Shown here one piece after another: positions 42,513 to 51,824 of a stretch of 64,000 nucleotides of DNA; within the stretch, counting starts at the first letter, position 1, and each line of letters opens with the position of its first letter. This DNA is from Streptomyces sp. P3. Lineage in GTDB: Bacteria > Actinomycetota > Actinomycetes > Streptomycetales > Streptomycetaceae. Location: positions 682,001-746,000 of the forward strand of contig NZ_CP028369.1 in the NCBI RefSeq assembly GCF_003032475.1, given 5' to 3'. Both the position numbers and the translations under genes were made by a program. Under the pieces are notes generated by a model. The model was given only the letters and a program-made list of their open reading frames with translations. It ran no database searches and was not told where the DNA came from.

Positions 42513-43625
42513 CTAGGCGCTGCGCCGGGTCACGAACTCGGCCAGGGACAGCAGACCGCCTGCCGACTCCGGGTCCGGGACGGCCCGGGTCAGTTCGAGC
42601 AGGGCGCGGGACATGCGGTCGGCCGCCTGCTCCTGCGCCCACGCGCGGCCTCCGGCCCGTTCGACGGCCAGCGTCGTACGGTCCAGGTCGTCCGGGCGGT
42701 AGGGCGCCGCGTACAGCTCGGCCAGCTCTCCGGCCGCCGGGGTACCGGAGGTGAGCGCGGCGACCACCGGCAGGGACTTCTTGCGGGCGGCGAGGTCGGC
42801 GCCGGCCGGCTTGCCGGTCTGCCGCGGGTCGCCCCAGATGCCGATGACGTCGTCGATGAGCTGGAAGGCGAGTCCTGCCTCCCGGCCGAACGCGTCCAGC
42901 GCGTCGACGTCGACTTCCGTCGCACCCGCGTACAGCGCGCCCACCGCACAGGCGCAGCCGAGCAGCGCGCCCGTCTTGGCCTCGGCCATGGCGAGCACCT
43001 CCTCGAGGGTGATCTCGGTGGGGCCGCGTCTCTCCATGGCCGTGTCCGCCTGCTGGCCGGCACACAGCTCGACCACACAGGCCGCTACCCGGGCGGCGGC
43101 CGCCGCGGACGCGGGGTGCGGGTCCGCGGCGAGCATCCCGAGGGCGAGGGCCTGCAAGGCGTCCCCGGCGAGGATCGCGTCGGCGTCGCCGAACACGGTC
43201 CAGGCGGTGGGGCGGTGGCGCCGGGTGGTGTCCCGGTCCATCACGTCGTCGTGCAACAGCGTGAAGTTGTGGACCAGTTCGACCGCCGCGGCCGCCCGGA
43301 CGGCCGCCGCGCGAGCAGCCGGACCGCCGAGCGCAGCGGCGGCGGTGAGTACGAGGGCCGGGCGGATCGCCTTGCCCGCGTTGCCCGCCGCCGGCGTGCC
43401 GTCCGCGTGCTCCCAGCCGAAGTGGTGGAGCGCGACCCGTCGCAGGGAGCCGGGCAACGAGTCGATCGCCGACCGCAGTGCCGGATCGACCGAGGCCCGG
43501 GACGCCTCCAGGACGGCCGCCGCCCGGTGCCCGCCGGCCGGCCCGGCGCCGTCGTCGTGCCGGTTTCCGGCGGGCCCCCGCCCCTCTCGCGCCCCGCCGG
43601 GATTCCGCCTGACGGCGGAGGTCAC
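42513..43625 (-). CDS. Polyprenyl diphosphate synthase, probable encapsulin cargo
   Basis: A 370-residue trans-isoprenyl diphosphate synthase. The first aspartate-rich motif is [10 protein letters not shown] and the second [21 protein letters not shown] holds the substrate arginine/lysine. Product chain length is unknown. An N-terminal ~45-residue disordered, Gly/Arg-rich extension precedes the enzyme fold, as in cargo proteins of family 2 encapsulins. The ATG overlaps the shell gene stop by four bases, so shell and enzyme are translated together. Polyprenyl synthases are a described cargo class of family 2B encapsulins, so packaging is a strong inference. Confidence 0.9.
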   Translation of the reverse strand: MTSAVRRNPGGAREGRGPAGNRHDDGAGPAGGHRAAAVLEASRASVDPALRSAIDSLPGSLRRVALHHFGWEHADGTPAAGNAGKAIRPALVLTAAAALGGPAARAAAVRAAAAVELVHNFTLLHDDVMDRDTTRRHRPTAWTVFGDADAILAGDALQALALGMLAADPHPASAAAAARVAACVVELCAGQQADTAMERRGPTEITLEEVLAMAEAKTGALLGCACAVGALYAGATEVDVDALDAFGREAGLAFQLIDDVIGIWGDPRQTGKPAGADLAARKKSLPVVAALTSGTPAAGELAELYAAPYRPDDLDRTTLAVERAGGRAWAQEQAADRMSRALLELTRAVPDPESAGGLLSLAEFVTRRSA

Positions 43626-45028
43626 CGCCAGCGGCCGATCTCGACGTTCTCCAGGACGCCCAACGCGTCCGGTACCAGGACGGCGGCCGAGTAGTACGCC
43701 GTGACCAGGTACTTGATGATGGCCTGTTCATTGATGCCCATGAACCGCACGGACAGGCTCGGCTCGATCTCGTCCGGCAGGCCCGACTGGCGCAGTCCGA
43801 TGACGCCCTGGTCCTGCTCGCCCAGGCGCATCGCGATGATCGAGCTGGTGCGGGCCTCGGTGACCGGGATCTTGTTGCACGGGTAGATCGGCACCCCGCG
43901 CCAGGTCGGGATCCGGTTGCCGCCGACGTCGATCGTCTCGGGGACGAGCCCGCGCTTGTTGAGCTCGCGGCCGATCGCGGAGATCGCGCGCGGGTGGGCG
44001 AGCAGCATCTTGGTGCCGCGCCGCCGGCTCAGCAGTTCGTCCAGGTCGTCGGGGCTGGGCACGCCGTCGTGCGGCTGGAGCCGCTGGTCGTACTCGCAGT
44101 TGTGGAGCAGCCCGAACTCCCGGTTGTTGACGAGCTCGTGCTCCTGCCGCTCCTTGAGCGCCTCGACCGTCAGCCGCAGCTGCTGTTCGGTCTGGTTCAT
44201 CGGCTGGTTGTACAGGTCGGCCACCCGCGAGTGGATGCGCAGGACGGTCTGCGCGATGCTCAGTTCGTACTCGCGGGGCCTCGCGTCGTAGTCCACGAAG
44301 GTGTGCGGGATGTCCTGCTCGCCGGCGTGGCCCGCGGCGAGGTCGACCACCTTCTCGCCGTACTTGTTGGTGCGCTGTTCGGGGATCGCGCGCAGCCGCC
44401 GCAGGTGCTCGCCCAGCGACTCGGCGCGCTCGGCGACCTGTTCGACGTCCTGCCGGGAAAGCACCAGCACCGTGCAGGCGGTGTCGGCGCGGGCGGTGTA
44501 CTCCCAGATGGCGTCCGCGTCGAGCAGCGCCTGGTCGCCGAAGTACGCGCCGTCGGCGAGCACCCCGAGCACCTGGTCGTCGCCGTAGGGGCCGGTGCCG
44601 ACCTTCTCCACGCGGCCGTGCGCCAGCAGGTAGGCCTCCTCGCTCCGGCTGCCGAAGGAGGCGATCACCTCGCCGGGGGCGAACTCCCGCTGCCGGCAGC
44701 GCTGGGCGAGTTCCGAGAGCACCTCCTCGTCCTCGTAGGAGCGCAGTGCGGGCAGTTCGCCCAGCTCCGCCGGGATGACCTCGACGCGGTCGCCGGTCTT
44801 GACGAACGTGACGCGGCCGTCGCCCACCGCGTACGTCAGACGCCGGTTGACCCGGTACGTCCCGCCCTGCACATCCACCCAGGGCAGATTCCGCAGCAGC
44901 CAGCGGGAGCTGATCTCCTGCATCTGCGGCGCGGACTTGGTCGTGGTGGCCAGGTTCCGCGCGGCCGCGGTGCCGAGACTCTGCTGCGGCTTGCCCGACT
45001 CCGTGCGGACCTCTTCGCCTACCGACAT
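43622..45028 (-). CDS. Family 2B encapsulin shell protein with a cyclic-nucleotide-binding-like domain
   Basis: A 468-residue shell protein. The N-terminal arm (about 1-80) and the C-terminal two thirds have the HK97-like family 2 encapsulin sequence ([39 protein letters not shown], the terminal [22 protein letters not shown]). Residues ~90-205 are an inserted cNMP-binding fold ([29 protein letters not shown] and [10 protein letters not shown]), as in Streptomyces EshA and other family 2B shells. Whether it binds a cyclic nucleotide is unknown. It would assemble an icosahedral compartment around the polyprenyl synthase encoded next. Confidence 0.92.
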   Translation of the reverse strand: MSVGEEVRTESGKPQQSLGTAAARNLATTTKSAPQMQEISSRWLLRNLPWVDVQGGTYRVNRRLTYAVGDGRVTFVKTGDRVEVIPAELGELPALRSYEDEEVLSELAQRCRQREFAPGEVIASFGSRSEEAYLLAHGRVEKVGTGPYGDDQVLGVLADGAYFGDQALLDADAIWEYTARADTACTVLVLSRQDVEQVAERAESLGEHLRRLRAIPEQRTNKYGEKVVDLAAGHAGEQDIPHTFVDYDARPREYELSIAQTVLRIHSRVADLYNQPMNQTEQQLRLTVEALKERQEHELVNNREFGLLHNCEYDQRLQPHDGVPSPDDLDELLSRRRGTKMLLAHPRAISAIGRELNKRGLVPETIDVGGNRIPTWRGVPIYPCNKIPVTEARTSSIIAMRLGEQDQGVIGLRQSGLPDEIEPSLSVRFMGINEQAIIKYLVTAYYSAAVLVPDALGVLENVEIGRWR

Positions 45029-45184
45029 GAGAAATGCCCTCCCGATTCATGCACGGGCGCCGAACTGCGCCGATGCACTTCGTTCACGCGGCCAGCCTTC
45101 CATTACGGAGTGTGCTCGTGCTATTACCCGAAAGAGCGGGAATGGATCATCGTGCGTCTGGGAAGAGGCACGTTTCACCGAACG

Positions 45185-46090
45185 ATGTTCGACAATGAAC
45201 GGGTGACCGATCTGCGCCCCCGGCTGCCCTCCCCCCTCCAGGAGGCGACCGACGACCGGTTCGCCCGGCACGGCGTACGGTTGCTGCTCAAGCGGGACGA
45301 CCTGATCCATCCCGAGCTGATCGGCAACAAGTGGCGCAAGCTCGCACCCAACCTGGAGCGGGCGGCCGGCCGGACGCTCCTCACCTTCGGCGGCGCCTAC
45401 TCCAACCATCTGCGGGCCACGGCCGCCGCCGGCCGCCTCCTGGGGCTGCCCACGGTCGGCGTGGTGCGCGGCGACGAACTGGCCGGCCGGCCGCTGAACC
45501 CCTCGCTGGCCCGGTGTGCCGCGGACGGCATGCGGCTGCGCTTCGTGGACCGCGCGACGTACCGCCGCAAGACCGAGCCGGACACCCTCTCGGCCGTCCT
45601 GCGGGCGGCCGGTGCCGAGGATGCCTACGTCGTCCCCGAGGGCGGCAGCAACGCGGCGGCGGTCCGCGGCTGCCGGGCGCTCGGTGAGGAACTGCGGGGC
45701 CGCGCCGACGTCGTGGCCCTCGCGGTCGGCACCGGCGGCACGCTCGCGGGCCTGGCCGCGGGCCTGGCCCGCGGTCCCCGGGCGCTGGGGATACCGGTAC
45801 TCAGGGGCGGTTTCCTGGGCGAGGAGATACGGCGCCTGCAGGAGGAGGCGTTCGGGGGCCCACGGGGCGACTGGAGCCTCGACGAACGCTTCCACTTCGG
45901 CGGATACGCCCGGGTCACCCCCGAACTGGAGGCCTTCGCGGCGGATTTCGAGCGCCGCCACGGCCTGCCCGTCGAACGTCTCTATGTCGCCAAGTCGCTC
46001 TATGCCCTGGTCGTGCTGGCCGAGGAGGGGGCCTTCGCGCCCGGGACGCGACTCGCCGCCGTCGTGACGGGGTCGCCGTTCACCGCGTGA
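45185..46090 (+). CDS. PLP-dependent D-cysteine desulfhydrase / ACC deaminase-like enzyme
   Basis: A 301-residue fold-type II PLP enzyme. LIGNKWRKL contains the PLP lysine, FGGAYSNHLRATAAAG binds the substrate and VGTGGTLAGLAAGL the phosphate. Annotated families are ACC deaminase and D-cysteine desulfhydrase; sequence alone does not decide. The ATG at 45185 is chosen; a GTG 18 bases downstream is possible. Divergent from the encapsulin operon. Confidence 0.88.
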   Translation: MFDNERVTDLRPRLPSPLQEATDDRFARHGVRLLLKRDDLIHPELIGNKWRKLAPNLERAAGRTLLTFGGAYSNHLRATAAAGRLLGLPTVGVVRGDELAGRPLNPSLARCAADGMRLRFVDRATYRRKTEPDTLSAVLRAAGAEDAYVVPEGGSNAAAVRGCRALGEELRGRADVVALAVGTGGTLAGLAAGLARGPRALGIPVLRGGFLGEEIRRLQEEAFGGPRGDWSLDERFHFGGYARVTPELEAFAADFERRHGLPVERLYVAKSLYALVVLAEEGAFAPGTRLAAVVTGSPFTA

Positions 46091-46160
46091 GGACCGGGCG
46101 GCTCGCCCACCCGGACCTGCCCGCCGCCCTTCCCGCGGCCGCCCTTCCCGCGTCTGCCGT

Positions 46161-47759
46161 TCAGGTCGCCTCCCGGAAGGCCGCCGCCTCCTCCAGGTCG
46201 AGCCGGCGCAGCAGTGTGCGCAGCATCTCGTCGTCGATGTGGCGGCCGTCGCGCAGCCGGACGAACACCTCGCGCTCGGCGCCGATCATCTCCCGCGACA
46301 GCCGCCGGTAGGTGTCGTCGACGGTCTCCCCGGTGACCGTGTTGACCTGCCCGAGGCGTTCCCAGACTGCGTTGCGGCGGCGCTCCAGGACGCTGCGCAG
46401 CCGGTCGGCGAGAGGTGGCGGCAGGGTGTTGCGTTCGTCGGCCAGCAGGGCGTCCAGCCGCTCCTCGGCGACGCGCGAGGCCTGTGCCTGCGCGTTGGCC
46501 TCGGCGAGCGTCGCGGCCTGCGGGTCGGCCTCGGGGAACTTCAGCAGACGGATCAGCGGCGGCAGCGTCAGGCCCTGCACCACCAGCGTGCCGATGACGG
46601 TCGTGAAGGTGAGGAAGAGGATCAGGTTGCGGTGCGGGAAGGGCGCGTCGCCGTCCTCCACGGTGAGCGGGATGGAGAAGGCGATGGCGAGCGACACCAC
46701 GCCCCGCATGCCGGCCCAGGCGATGACGACCGGTCCGCGCCAGGTCGGGTTGTCCTCCCGCGCGCGGATGCGCGCCGACACCATCCGCGGGAGGAAGGTC
46801 GCCGGGTACACCCACAGGAAGCGCGCGGCCACGACCACGAGGAAGAGGGCGACGGCGTACCAGGCGGCGTCCATGCCCTCGTAGTCGCCGAGGCCGCGCA
46901 GCACCACCGGGAGCTGGAGTCCGATCAGCGCGAAGACCGCCGACTCCAGGACGAAGGCGACCATCTTCCACACCGCCTCCTCCTGGAGGCGGGTCGCGAA
47001 GTCGACCTCCCACGCGCGGTGGCCCAGGTACAGCGCCACGACGACCACGGCGAGCACCCCGGAGGCGTGGAACTGCTCGGCGGCCGCGTAGGCGACGAAC
47101 GGGATCAGCAGGGAGAGCGTGTTCTGCAGGAGGGGTTCCTCGAGGTGGGTGCGCAGCCAGTGCAGGGGGGCCATCAGGATCAGCCCGGCGGCGACCCCGC
47201 CGACCGCCGCCACCAGGAACTCCTCGATGCCGCCGCCCCATGAGGCGCCTTCGCCGACCACGACCGCGAGGGCCACCTTGTAGGCGGTGATCGCGGTGGC
47301 GTCGTTGAGCAGTGACTCGCCCTGAAGGATGGTGGTGATCTTCGACGGCAGACCGACCCGGCGGGCCACCGCGGTAGCCGCGACCGCGTCCGGCGGCGCC
47401 ACCACCGCGCCCAGCACGAGCGCCGCCGTCAGCGGCAGCCCCGGGACGATGAGGTAGGCGGCCCAGCCGACGGCGAACGTCGCGAAGAGCACGTACCCGA
47501 CCGACAGCAGCGCCACCGGCCGCAGTTGGGCACGCAGGTCCAGGTAGGAGCTGTCGGTGGCCGAGGTGTGCAGCAGTGGCGGCAGCAGGAGCGGCAGGAC
47601 GACGTCCGGGTCCAGGGTGTAGTCGGGGACCCCGGGCAGGTACGACACCGCCAGGCCCACCGCCACCAGCAGCAGCGGCGCCGGCGCCGGGGTGCGCCGG
47701 GCCGCCGCCGCGATCGCCGCACTGCCGGCCACCAGCAACAACAGTGGCATCACGTCCAT
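46161..47759 (-). CDS. CPA1-type Na+/H+ antiporter
   Basis: A 532-residue membrane protein with about 12 helices, including the conserved VVAPPDAVAATAVARRVG and GESLLNDATAITAYK that hold the ion-binding aspartates. A ~120-residue soluble C-terminus (from FPEADPQAATLAEANAQ) is probably regulatory. It exchanges cytoplasmic Na+ or K+ for protons. AAGGAAAG precedes the ATG at 47759; a longer upstream frame is rejected because it runs through the divergent gene. Confidence 0.93.
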   Translation of the reverse strand: MDVMPLLLLVAGSAAIAAAARRTPAPAPLLLVAVGLAVSYLPGVPDYTLDPDVVLPLLLPPLLHTSATDSSYLDLRAQLRPVALLSVGYVLFATFAVGWAAYLIVPGLPLTAALVLGAVVAPPDAVAATAVARRVGLPSKITTILQGESLLNDATAITAYKVALAVVVGEGASWGGGIEEFLVAAVGGVAAGLILMAPLHWLRTHLEEPLLQNTLSLLIPFVAYAAAEQFHASGVLAVVVVALYLGHRAWEVDFATRLQEEAVWKMVAFVLESAVFALIGLQLPVVLRGLGDYEGMDAAWYAVALFLVVVAARFLWVYPATFLPRMVSARIRAREDNPTWRGPVVIAWAGMRGVVSLAIAFSIPLTVEDGDAPFPHRNLILFLTFTTVIGTLVVQGLTLPPLIRLLKFPEADPQAATLAEANAQAQASRVAEERLDALLADERNTLPPPLADRLRSVLERRRNAVWERLGQVNTVTGETVDDTYRRLSREMIGAEREVFVRLRDGRHIDDEMLRTLLRRLDLEEAAAFREAT

Positions 47760-47816
47760 GTCTCGCCGCTTTCCTTTTCGCGCGGTCGTCCGCACACCCG
47801 TCGTAATCTGGCAATC

Positions 47817-48077
47817 ATGAAACAGTGCACGCACGCCGACGCGCTGCCCCACCCCGAACCCGTCCCGCTCGGCGAGACGTGTCCCGAGTGTCTGCGGGAC
47901 GGCACCCACCCGGTACAGCTGCGGCTGTGCCTGACGTGCGGCCACGTCGGCTGCTGCGACTCCTCGCCGAGCCGGCACGCCACGGCGCACCACAAGGAGT
48001 CCGGCCACCCGGTGATGCGGACGTTCGAGCCGGGCGAGAACTGGCGCTGGTGCTTCGTCGACCACGTCCTCGTCTGA
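47817..48077 (+). CDS. UBP-type zinc finger protein
   Basis: An 86-residue protein formed by one ZnF-UBP domain: CTHADAL, CPECLRDG, LCLTCGHVGCCDSS, then HATAHHKESGHPVM. This is the bacterial UBP-finger family found beside Na+/H+ antiporters, and here it is divergent from one with only 57 bases between. Bacteria lack ubiquitin, so the partner is unknown. Confidence 0.88.
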   Translation: MKQCTHADALPHPEPVPLGETCPECLRDGTHPVQLRLCLTCGHVGCCDSSPSRHATAHHKESGHPVMRTFEPGENWRWCFVDHVLV

Positions 48078-48411
48078 CCCCTGCGGCGGGCCGTCCGGAG
48101 CGGGTCCGTCGCCGGGCGAACTTCCGGGGCGGCGCGCGCGTTGAACTCATGAGACGTCCCGGCCGCCGGGCGGGTACGGTTCGACCGTCCGACGCCTGGG
48201 TACGTCAACCCGGCGCGCCTTCTTCCCCTTTGGCTCCACACACCCCTAGACACGGAGCGTGTTCACGGCTTTACTGTGAGTGACGTCAGGGGGTTGGGGT
48301 CCCGGGGACAGGAATCGTGAGAGCGCGATAGCGTCACCGCTGCACCACACACGCGTTACCCCGGGGGGCGACCCTCGGCCCCGAAAAGCTTGTACCACCT
48401 TGGAGGTGAGG
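48078..48411. other. Leader and promoter region of the ushX-sigH operon
   Basis: Holds the sigma-B-type promoter reported at 48178-48203 and, closer to the gene, several GC-rich inverted segments. The distance from promoter to GTG (about 200 bases) implies a long leader or additional promoters; sigH of S. coelicolor is known to have several. No ORF. Confidence 0.55.
48178..48203 (+). promoter_or_regulatory. SigB/SigH-type stress promoter upstream of ushX-sigH
   Basis: GGTTC (48178-48182), 15 bases, then GGGTAC (48198-48203). This fits the GNNTN-N14-16-GGGTAY consensus of promoters read by the SigB/SigH family in Streptomyces, so autoactivation of the operon is likely. Confidence 0.7.
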
Positions 48412-48825
48412 GTGTCCCAGATCGCAGGCGAGCCCGCGACCCAGGACTTCGTGGAAGTCCGGCTGCCGGCTGCGGGTGCCTACCTGTCGGTGCTGCGGAC
48501 GGCCACGGCCGGCCTCGCGGCCCGTTTGGACTTCACCCTGGACGAGATCGAGGACCTGCGCATCGCGGTGGACGAGGCCTGCGCGATCCTGCTCCAGCAG
48601 GCCGTGCCCGGCTCGGTGCTCAGTTGCGTCTTCCGCCTCGTCGACGATTCGCTCGAAGTCACCGTCTCGGCGCCGACCACGGACGGCCACGCCCCCTCGC
48701 GGGACACCTTCGCCTGGACCGTCCTGTCCGCCCTCGCGGGCAAGGTGTCCTCCGCCGTCGACGAGGACAAGACCGTGTCGATCAGCCTCTACAAACAGCG
48801 CGGCGCGGGACCCGGGCCGGCGTGA
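48412..48825 (+). CDS. ushX: Anti-sigma factor of SigH (RsbW-like kinase fold)
   Basis: A 137-residue ATPase-fold protein of the RsbW/SpoIIAB group (also called RshA or PrsH). The N-box region is DEIEDLRIAVDEACAILL. It binds and inhibits SigH until an anti-anti-sigma or stress frees it. GTG start at 48412, with GGAGG 5 bases upstream; another in-frame GTG two codons earlier has worse spacing. The stop overlaps the sigH start (GTGA), giving translational coupling. Confidence 0.9.
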   Translation: MSQIAGEPATQDFVEVRLPAAGAYLSVLRTATAGLAARLDFTLDEIEDLRIAVDEACAILLQQAVPGSVLSCVFRLVDDSLEVTVSAPTTDGHAPSRDTFAWTVLSALAGKVSSAVDEDKTVSISLYKQRGAGPGPA

Positions 48826-49931
48826 GGAACGGGGACGGGCCGCTGCGGGACGAAGAGCGCGGCACACAGGAGCTGCCGGCCGGGAGCGCCGACGTGCCAG
48901 TCTCTCCGGACGGTTCCCGACACCTGGCGGACAACATCGACGGCATTCCCGAGCAGGCCCGGCCGCATCCGGAGGACGACTCGTCCTGCGTGCAGGCGAG
49001 CATGGCGGACGGTGCCGTGCAGGGCTCGCCCCCTGAGGGGCGGATCGGGGGCTCGCCCCCGGGCCGAGCGCAGGCGAGGGCTCGACAGAGGGCGACGGGC
49101 GGGACAATGAGCGAGCACGAGCGAGACGGCGAGCAGAGCGTGCCGGGCACACAGCACACCTCCTCGCCCACGTCGGCGACGGACCGCAGCGGGGCGCGGG
49201 CGATGTTCGTCGAGCTGCGGCAGCTGGACGACGGCAGCGCCGAGTACGCGGAGATGCGCAACCGGCTGGTCCGCATGCATCTGCCGCTGGTCGAGCACCT
49301 CGCGCGCCGCTTCCGCAACCGCGGAGAGCCGCTGGACGACCTCACCCAGGTCGCCACCATCGGCCTGATCAAGTCGGTCGACCGTTTCGACCCGGAGCGC
49401 GGTGTGGAGTTCTCCACGTACGCGACCCCGACGGTCGTCGGCGAGATCAAGCGGCACTTCCGCGACAAGGGCTGGGCGGTGCGGGTACCGCGCAGACTCC
49501 AGGAGCTGCGGCTCGCGCTGACCACCGCGACGGCCGAGCTGTCGCAGCAGCACGGCCGCTCCCCCACGGTGCACGAGCTCGCCGAGAAGCTGGCGATCTC
49601 GGAGGAGGAGGTCCTGGAGGGCCTGGAGTCCGCGAACGCGTACTCCACCCTGTCGCTGGACGTCCCCGACACCGACGACGAGTCCCCCGCGGTCGCGGAC
49701 ACCCTCGGCGCGGAGGACGAGGCGCTGGAGGGCGTCGAGTACCGGGAGTCGCTCAAGCCGCTCCTGGAGGACCTGCCGCCTCGGGAGAAGCGGATCCTGC
49801 TGCTGCGGTTCTTCGGCAACATGACGCAGTCGCAGATCGCTCAGGAGGTGGGCATCTCACAGATGCACGTCTCCCGGCTGCTGGCGCGCACCCTGGCCCA
49901 GCTGCGGGAGAAGCTGCTCGTCGAGGAGTAG
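48822..49931 (+). CDS. sigH: Stress-response sigma factor of the SigB/F/G family
   Basis: From GTG 48822 it is 369 residues; an internal ATG at 49107 (MSEHERDGEQSV) would give 274. The N-terminal ~100 residues are disordered and not part of the sigma fold. Region 2 is LPLVEHLARRFRNRGEPLDDLTQVATIGLIKSVDRFD, region 3 includes SPTVHELAEKLAISEEEV and region 4 is LPPREKRILLLRFFGNMTQSQIAQEVGISQMHVSRLL. In S. coelicolor SigH exists as several size forms from different starts and processing, and the two usable starts here agree with that. It directs osmotic-stress and differentiation genes. Coupled to ushX. Confidence 0.93.
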   Translation: MRNGDGPLRDEERGTQELPAGSADVPVSPDGSRHLADNIDGIPEQARPHPEDDSSCVQASMADGAVQGSPPEGRIGGSPPGRAQARARQRATGGTMSEHERDGEQSVPGTQHTSSPTSATDRSGARAMFVELRQLDDGSAEYAEMRNRLVRMHLPLVEHLARRFRNRGEPLDDLTQVATIGLIKSVDRFDPERGVEFSTYATPTVVGEIKRHFRDKGWAVRVPRRLQELRLALTTATAELSQQHGRSPTVHELAEKLAISEEEVLEGLESANAYSTLSLDVPDTDDESPAVADTLGAEDEALEGVEYRESLKPLLEDLPPREKRILLLRFFGNMTQSQIAQEVGISQMHVSRLLARTLAQLREKLLVEE

Positions 49932-49969
49932 AGGAGTAGCGGTCGCCCCGCGACCGCTCCGCTCCGTCC

Positions 49970-50410
49970 CTACTCCGGCGGGCGGCCGGGCCCCCGGATC
50001 CCGAGGGCCCGGGTCGTCTCCCCGTTGACCAGCAGCACGAGCGAGGCGATCGCGGCGGCGGCGAGCGCGATGCCCGCCGGGATGGCCATGCTGTCGGCCT
50101 GCAGCAGGTTGTAGGCCACCGGCAGCGCCATGATCTGCGTGATGACGGCGGGTCCCCGGCTCCAGCTGCGCAGGCCCCACAGGCCGCGCGCGGCGAGCAG
50201 CGGCAGCAGCGCGAGCACGATCAGCGTGACCCCGCCGGTGACGGCCTGCTGACGGTCGTCCGGGTTCGCGGAGATCCCGAGGACGAGCATCCAGGCCCCG
50301 CCGACCACCAGCGCCAGCCCTTCGAGGGCGGCGAGCGCGGCGGCGTACGTCAGCCGGCGCGGGCGGGGATCTGCGGTCTTGGGGACTGTGGGGGTCTGCT
50401 CACTGCTCAC
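49970..50410 (-). CDS. Small four-helix integral membrane protein
   Basis: A 146-residue protein with about four transmembrane helices (AALEGLALVVGGAWMLVLG, VTLIVLALLPLLAARGLWGL, ITQIMALPVAYNLL, AGIALAAAAIASLVLLV). GTG 50410 is the best start, giving VSSEQTPTVPK before the first helix; no strong ribosome-binding site. Conserved-looking in streptomycetes, function unknown. Divergent from the lipid kinase gene. Confidence 0.78.
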   Translation of the reverse strand: MSSEQTPTVPKTADPRPRRLTYAAALAALEGLALVVGGAWMLVLGISANPDDRQQAVTGGVTLIVLALLPLLAARGLWGLRSWSRGPAVITQIMALPVAYNLLQADSMAIPAGIALAAAAIASLVLLVNGETTRALGIRGPGRPPE

Positions 50411-50536
50411 CTCTGAAGGGTAGCCCGCACGGTCGCAACGCCCTGGTCCGCCCGTGTCGAGGCTCACCTCGCGATCTCTTACCCGATCCCCACCTCGGCC
50501 TGTGCCCGGTACCACCCAGTAGGTACGCTGCAACTC

Positions 50537-51505
50537 ATGCGTGCACTTCTCGTGGTCAATCCGGCGGCAACCACCACCAGTGCACGGACGCGCGACGTCC
50601 TCATCCACGCACTCGCCAGTGAGATGAAGCTCGAGGCGGTCACCACCGAATACCGCGGACACGCGCGTGACCTCGGCCGGCAGGCCGCCGAGAGCGGCAA
50701 CGTCGACCTGGTGGTGGCCCTCGGCGGGGACGGCACGGTCAACGAGGTCGTGAACGGTCTGCTGCACGCGGGCCCTGATCCGGAGAACCTGCCCGGATTC
50801 GCGGTGGTCCCCGGCGGTTCCACCAACGTGTTCGCCCGGGCCCTGGACCTGCCCAACCATCCTGTGGAGGCCACCGGCGCCCTGCTGGACGCGCTGCGTG
50901 AGGGCCGCGAACGCACGGTGGGCCTGGGGCTCGCGGCCGGCACGCCCGGCACCGAGGACGAGGCGGTGCCCTCGCGCTGGTTCACCTTCAACGCCGGGCT
51001 CGGCTTCGACGCCGGGGTGGTGGGGCGGGTGGAGCAGCAGCGTGAACGCGGCAGGAAATCCACGCACGCTCTTTACATCCGCCAGGCCGTGCGCCAGTTG
51101 TTGGGCGAATCACAGCGCCGGCACGGTTCGATCACCCTGGAGCGGCCGGACGCCGAACCGGTGACGGATTTGGTGCTTTCCATAGTCTGCAACACGGCTC
51201 CGTGGACCTATCTGGGTAATCGCCCGGTGTACGCGTCACCTAAGGCCTCGTTCGATACCGGGCTCGACGTACTCGGTCTCAGCCGTCTGTCAACGGCCTC
51301 GGTTGCCCGATATGGCACCCAGTTGCTCACTTCGTCCCCCGAGCGGGGACCCCAGGGAAAGCATGCTGTCTCACTGCACGACCTGGACCGGTTCACCTTG
51401 CATTCGAAGGTCCCGTTGCCCCTCCAGATGGACGGTGACCACCTGGGGCTGCGAACCAGCGTGACGTTCACAGGCGTACGCCGTGCACTGCGTGTGATTG
51501 TGTGA
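50537..51505 (+). CDS. Diacylglycerol kinase-family lipid kinase
   Basis: A 322-residue soluble or peripheral kinase of the DagK/YegS/sphingosine kinase family. VVALGGDGTVNEVVNGLL is the nucleotide loop and PGGSTNVFARAL the second conserved box. It phosphorylates a lipid such as diacylglycerol. ATG at 50537. Confidence 0.93.
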   Translation: MRALLVVNPAATTTSARTRDVLIHALASEMKLEAVTTEYRGHARDLGRQAAESGNVDLVVALGGDGTVNEVVNGLLHAGPDPENLPGFAVVPGGSTNVFARALDLPNHPVEATGALLDALREGRERTVGLGLAAGTPGTEDEAVPSRWFTFNAGLGFDAGVVGRVEQQRERGRKSTHALYIRQAVRQLLGESQRRHGSITLERPDAEPVTDLVLSIVCNTAPWTYLGNRPVYASPKASFDTGLDVLGLSRLSTASVARYGTQLLTSSPERGPQGKHAVSLHDLDRFTLHSKVPLPLQMDGDHLGLRTSVTFTGVRRALRVIV

Positions 51506-51824
51506 GCAGAAAGGGCTGAAGTCCTTTCACTCGAACGTTTAGGCCAGGATCCACCCCATGGAAGTACGGCTGTGACCTAGTCGACACCGAGGAATCAAAA
51601 AAAACTTTCCGGTAGGGGTTGTATCCGTCGCTGAGGTTTGCGAGTCTCTACGTGGCGATCGGGACAGCCCGCAACACCGGCATCCACTGATCACCGGAAC
51701 CCCTCTTCACACACAGGACCAACGCCAGTGCACCTGGCTGGTGGCCCTTCACTTGTTGAGGGATTCGTGAAAGCGTTCACATTCACAAGCAACCTGCATG
51801 TAATACCAAGGAGAGGTAGCAGCC
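51506..51824. other. Upstream region of wblE
   Basis: These 319 bases hold the candidate Crp site at 51767-51780 and an A-rich run at 51597-51604. I see no gene. The promoter cannot be placed with confidence: TTCACA and TAATAC near the gene are 19 bases apart and would put the start point inside the ribosome-binding site. Confidence 0.55.
51767..51780. promoter_or_regulatory. Candidate Crp binding site upstream of wblE
   Basis: GTGA-AAGCGT-TCAC, a perfect GTGA-N6-TCAC palindrome, centred 51 bases before the wblE ATG. It matches the Crp consensus of actinobacteria. In Mycobacterium tuberculosis the orthologous whiB1 promoter is a known CRP target; action here is inferred. Confidence 0.6.

Noticed and set aside
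51591..51620. GGAAT ... GTT upstream of wblE as a SigR promoter
   Set aside because: The spacing is 22 bases; SigR promoters need about 18-19.
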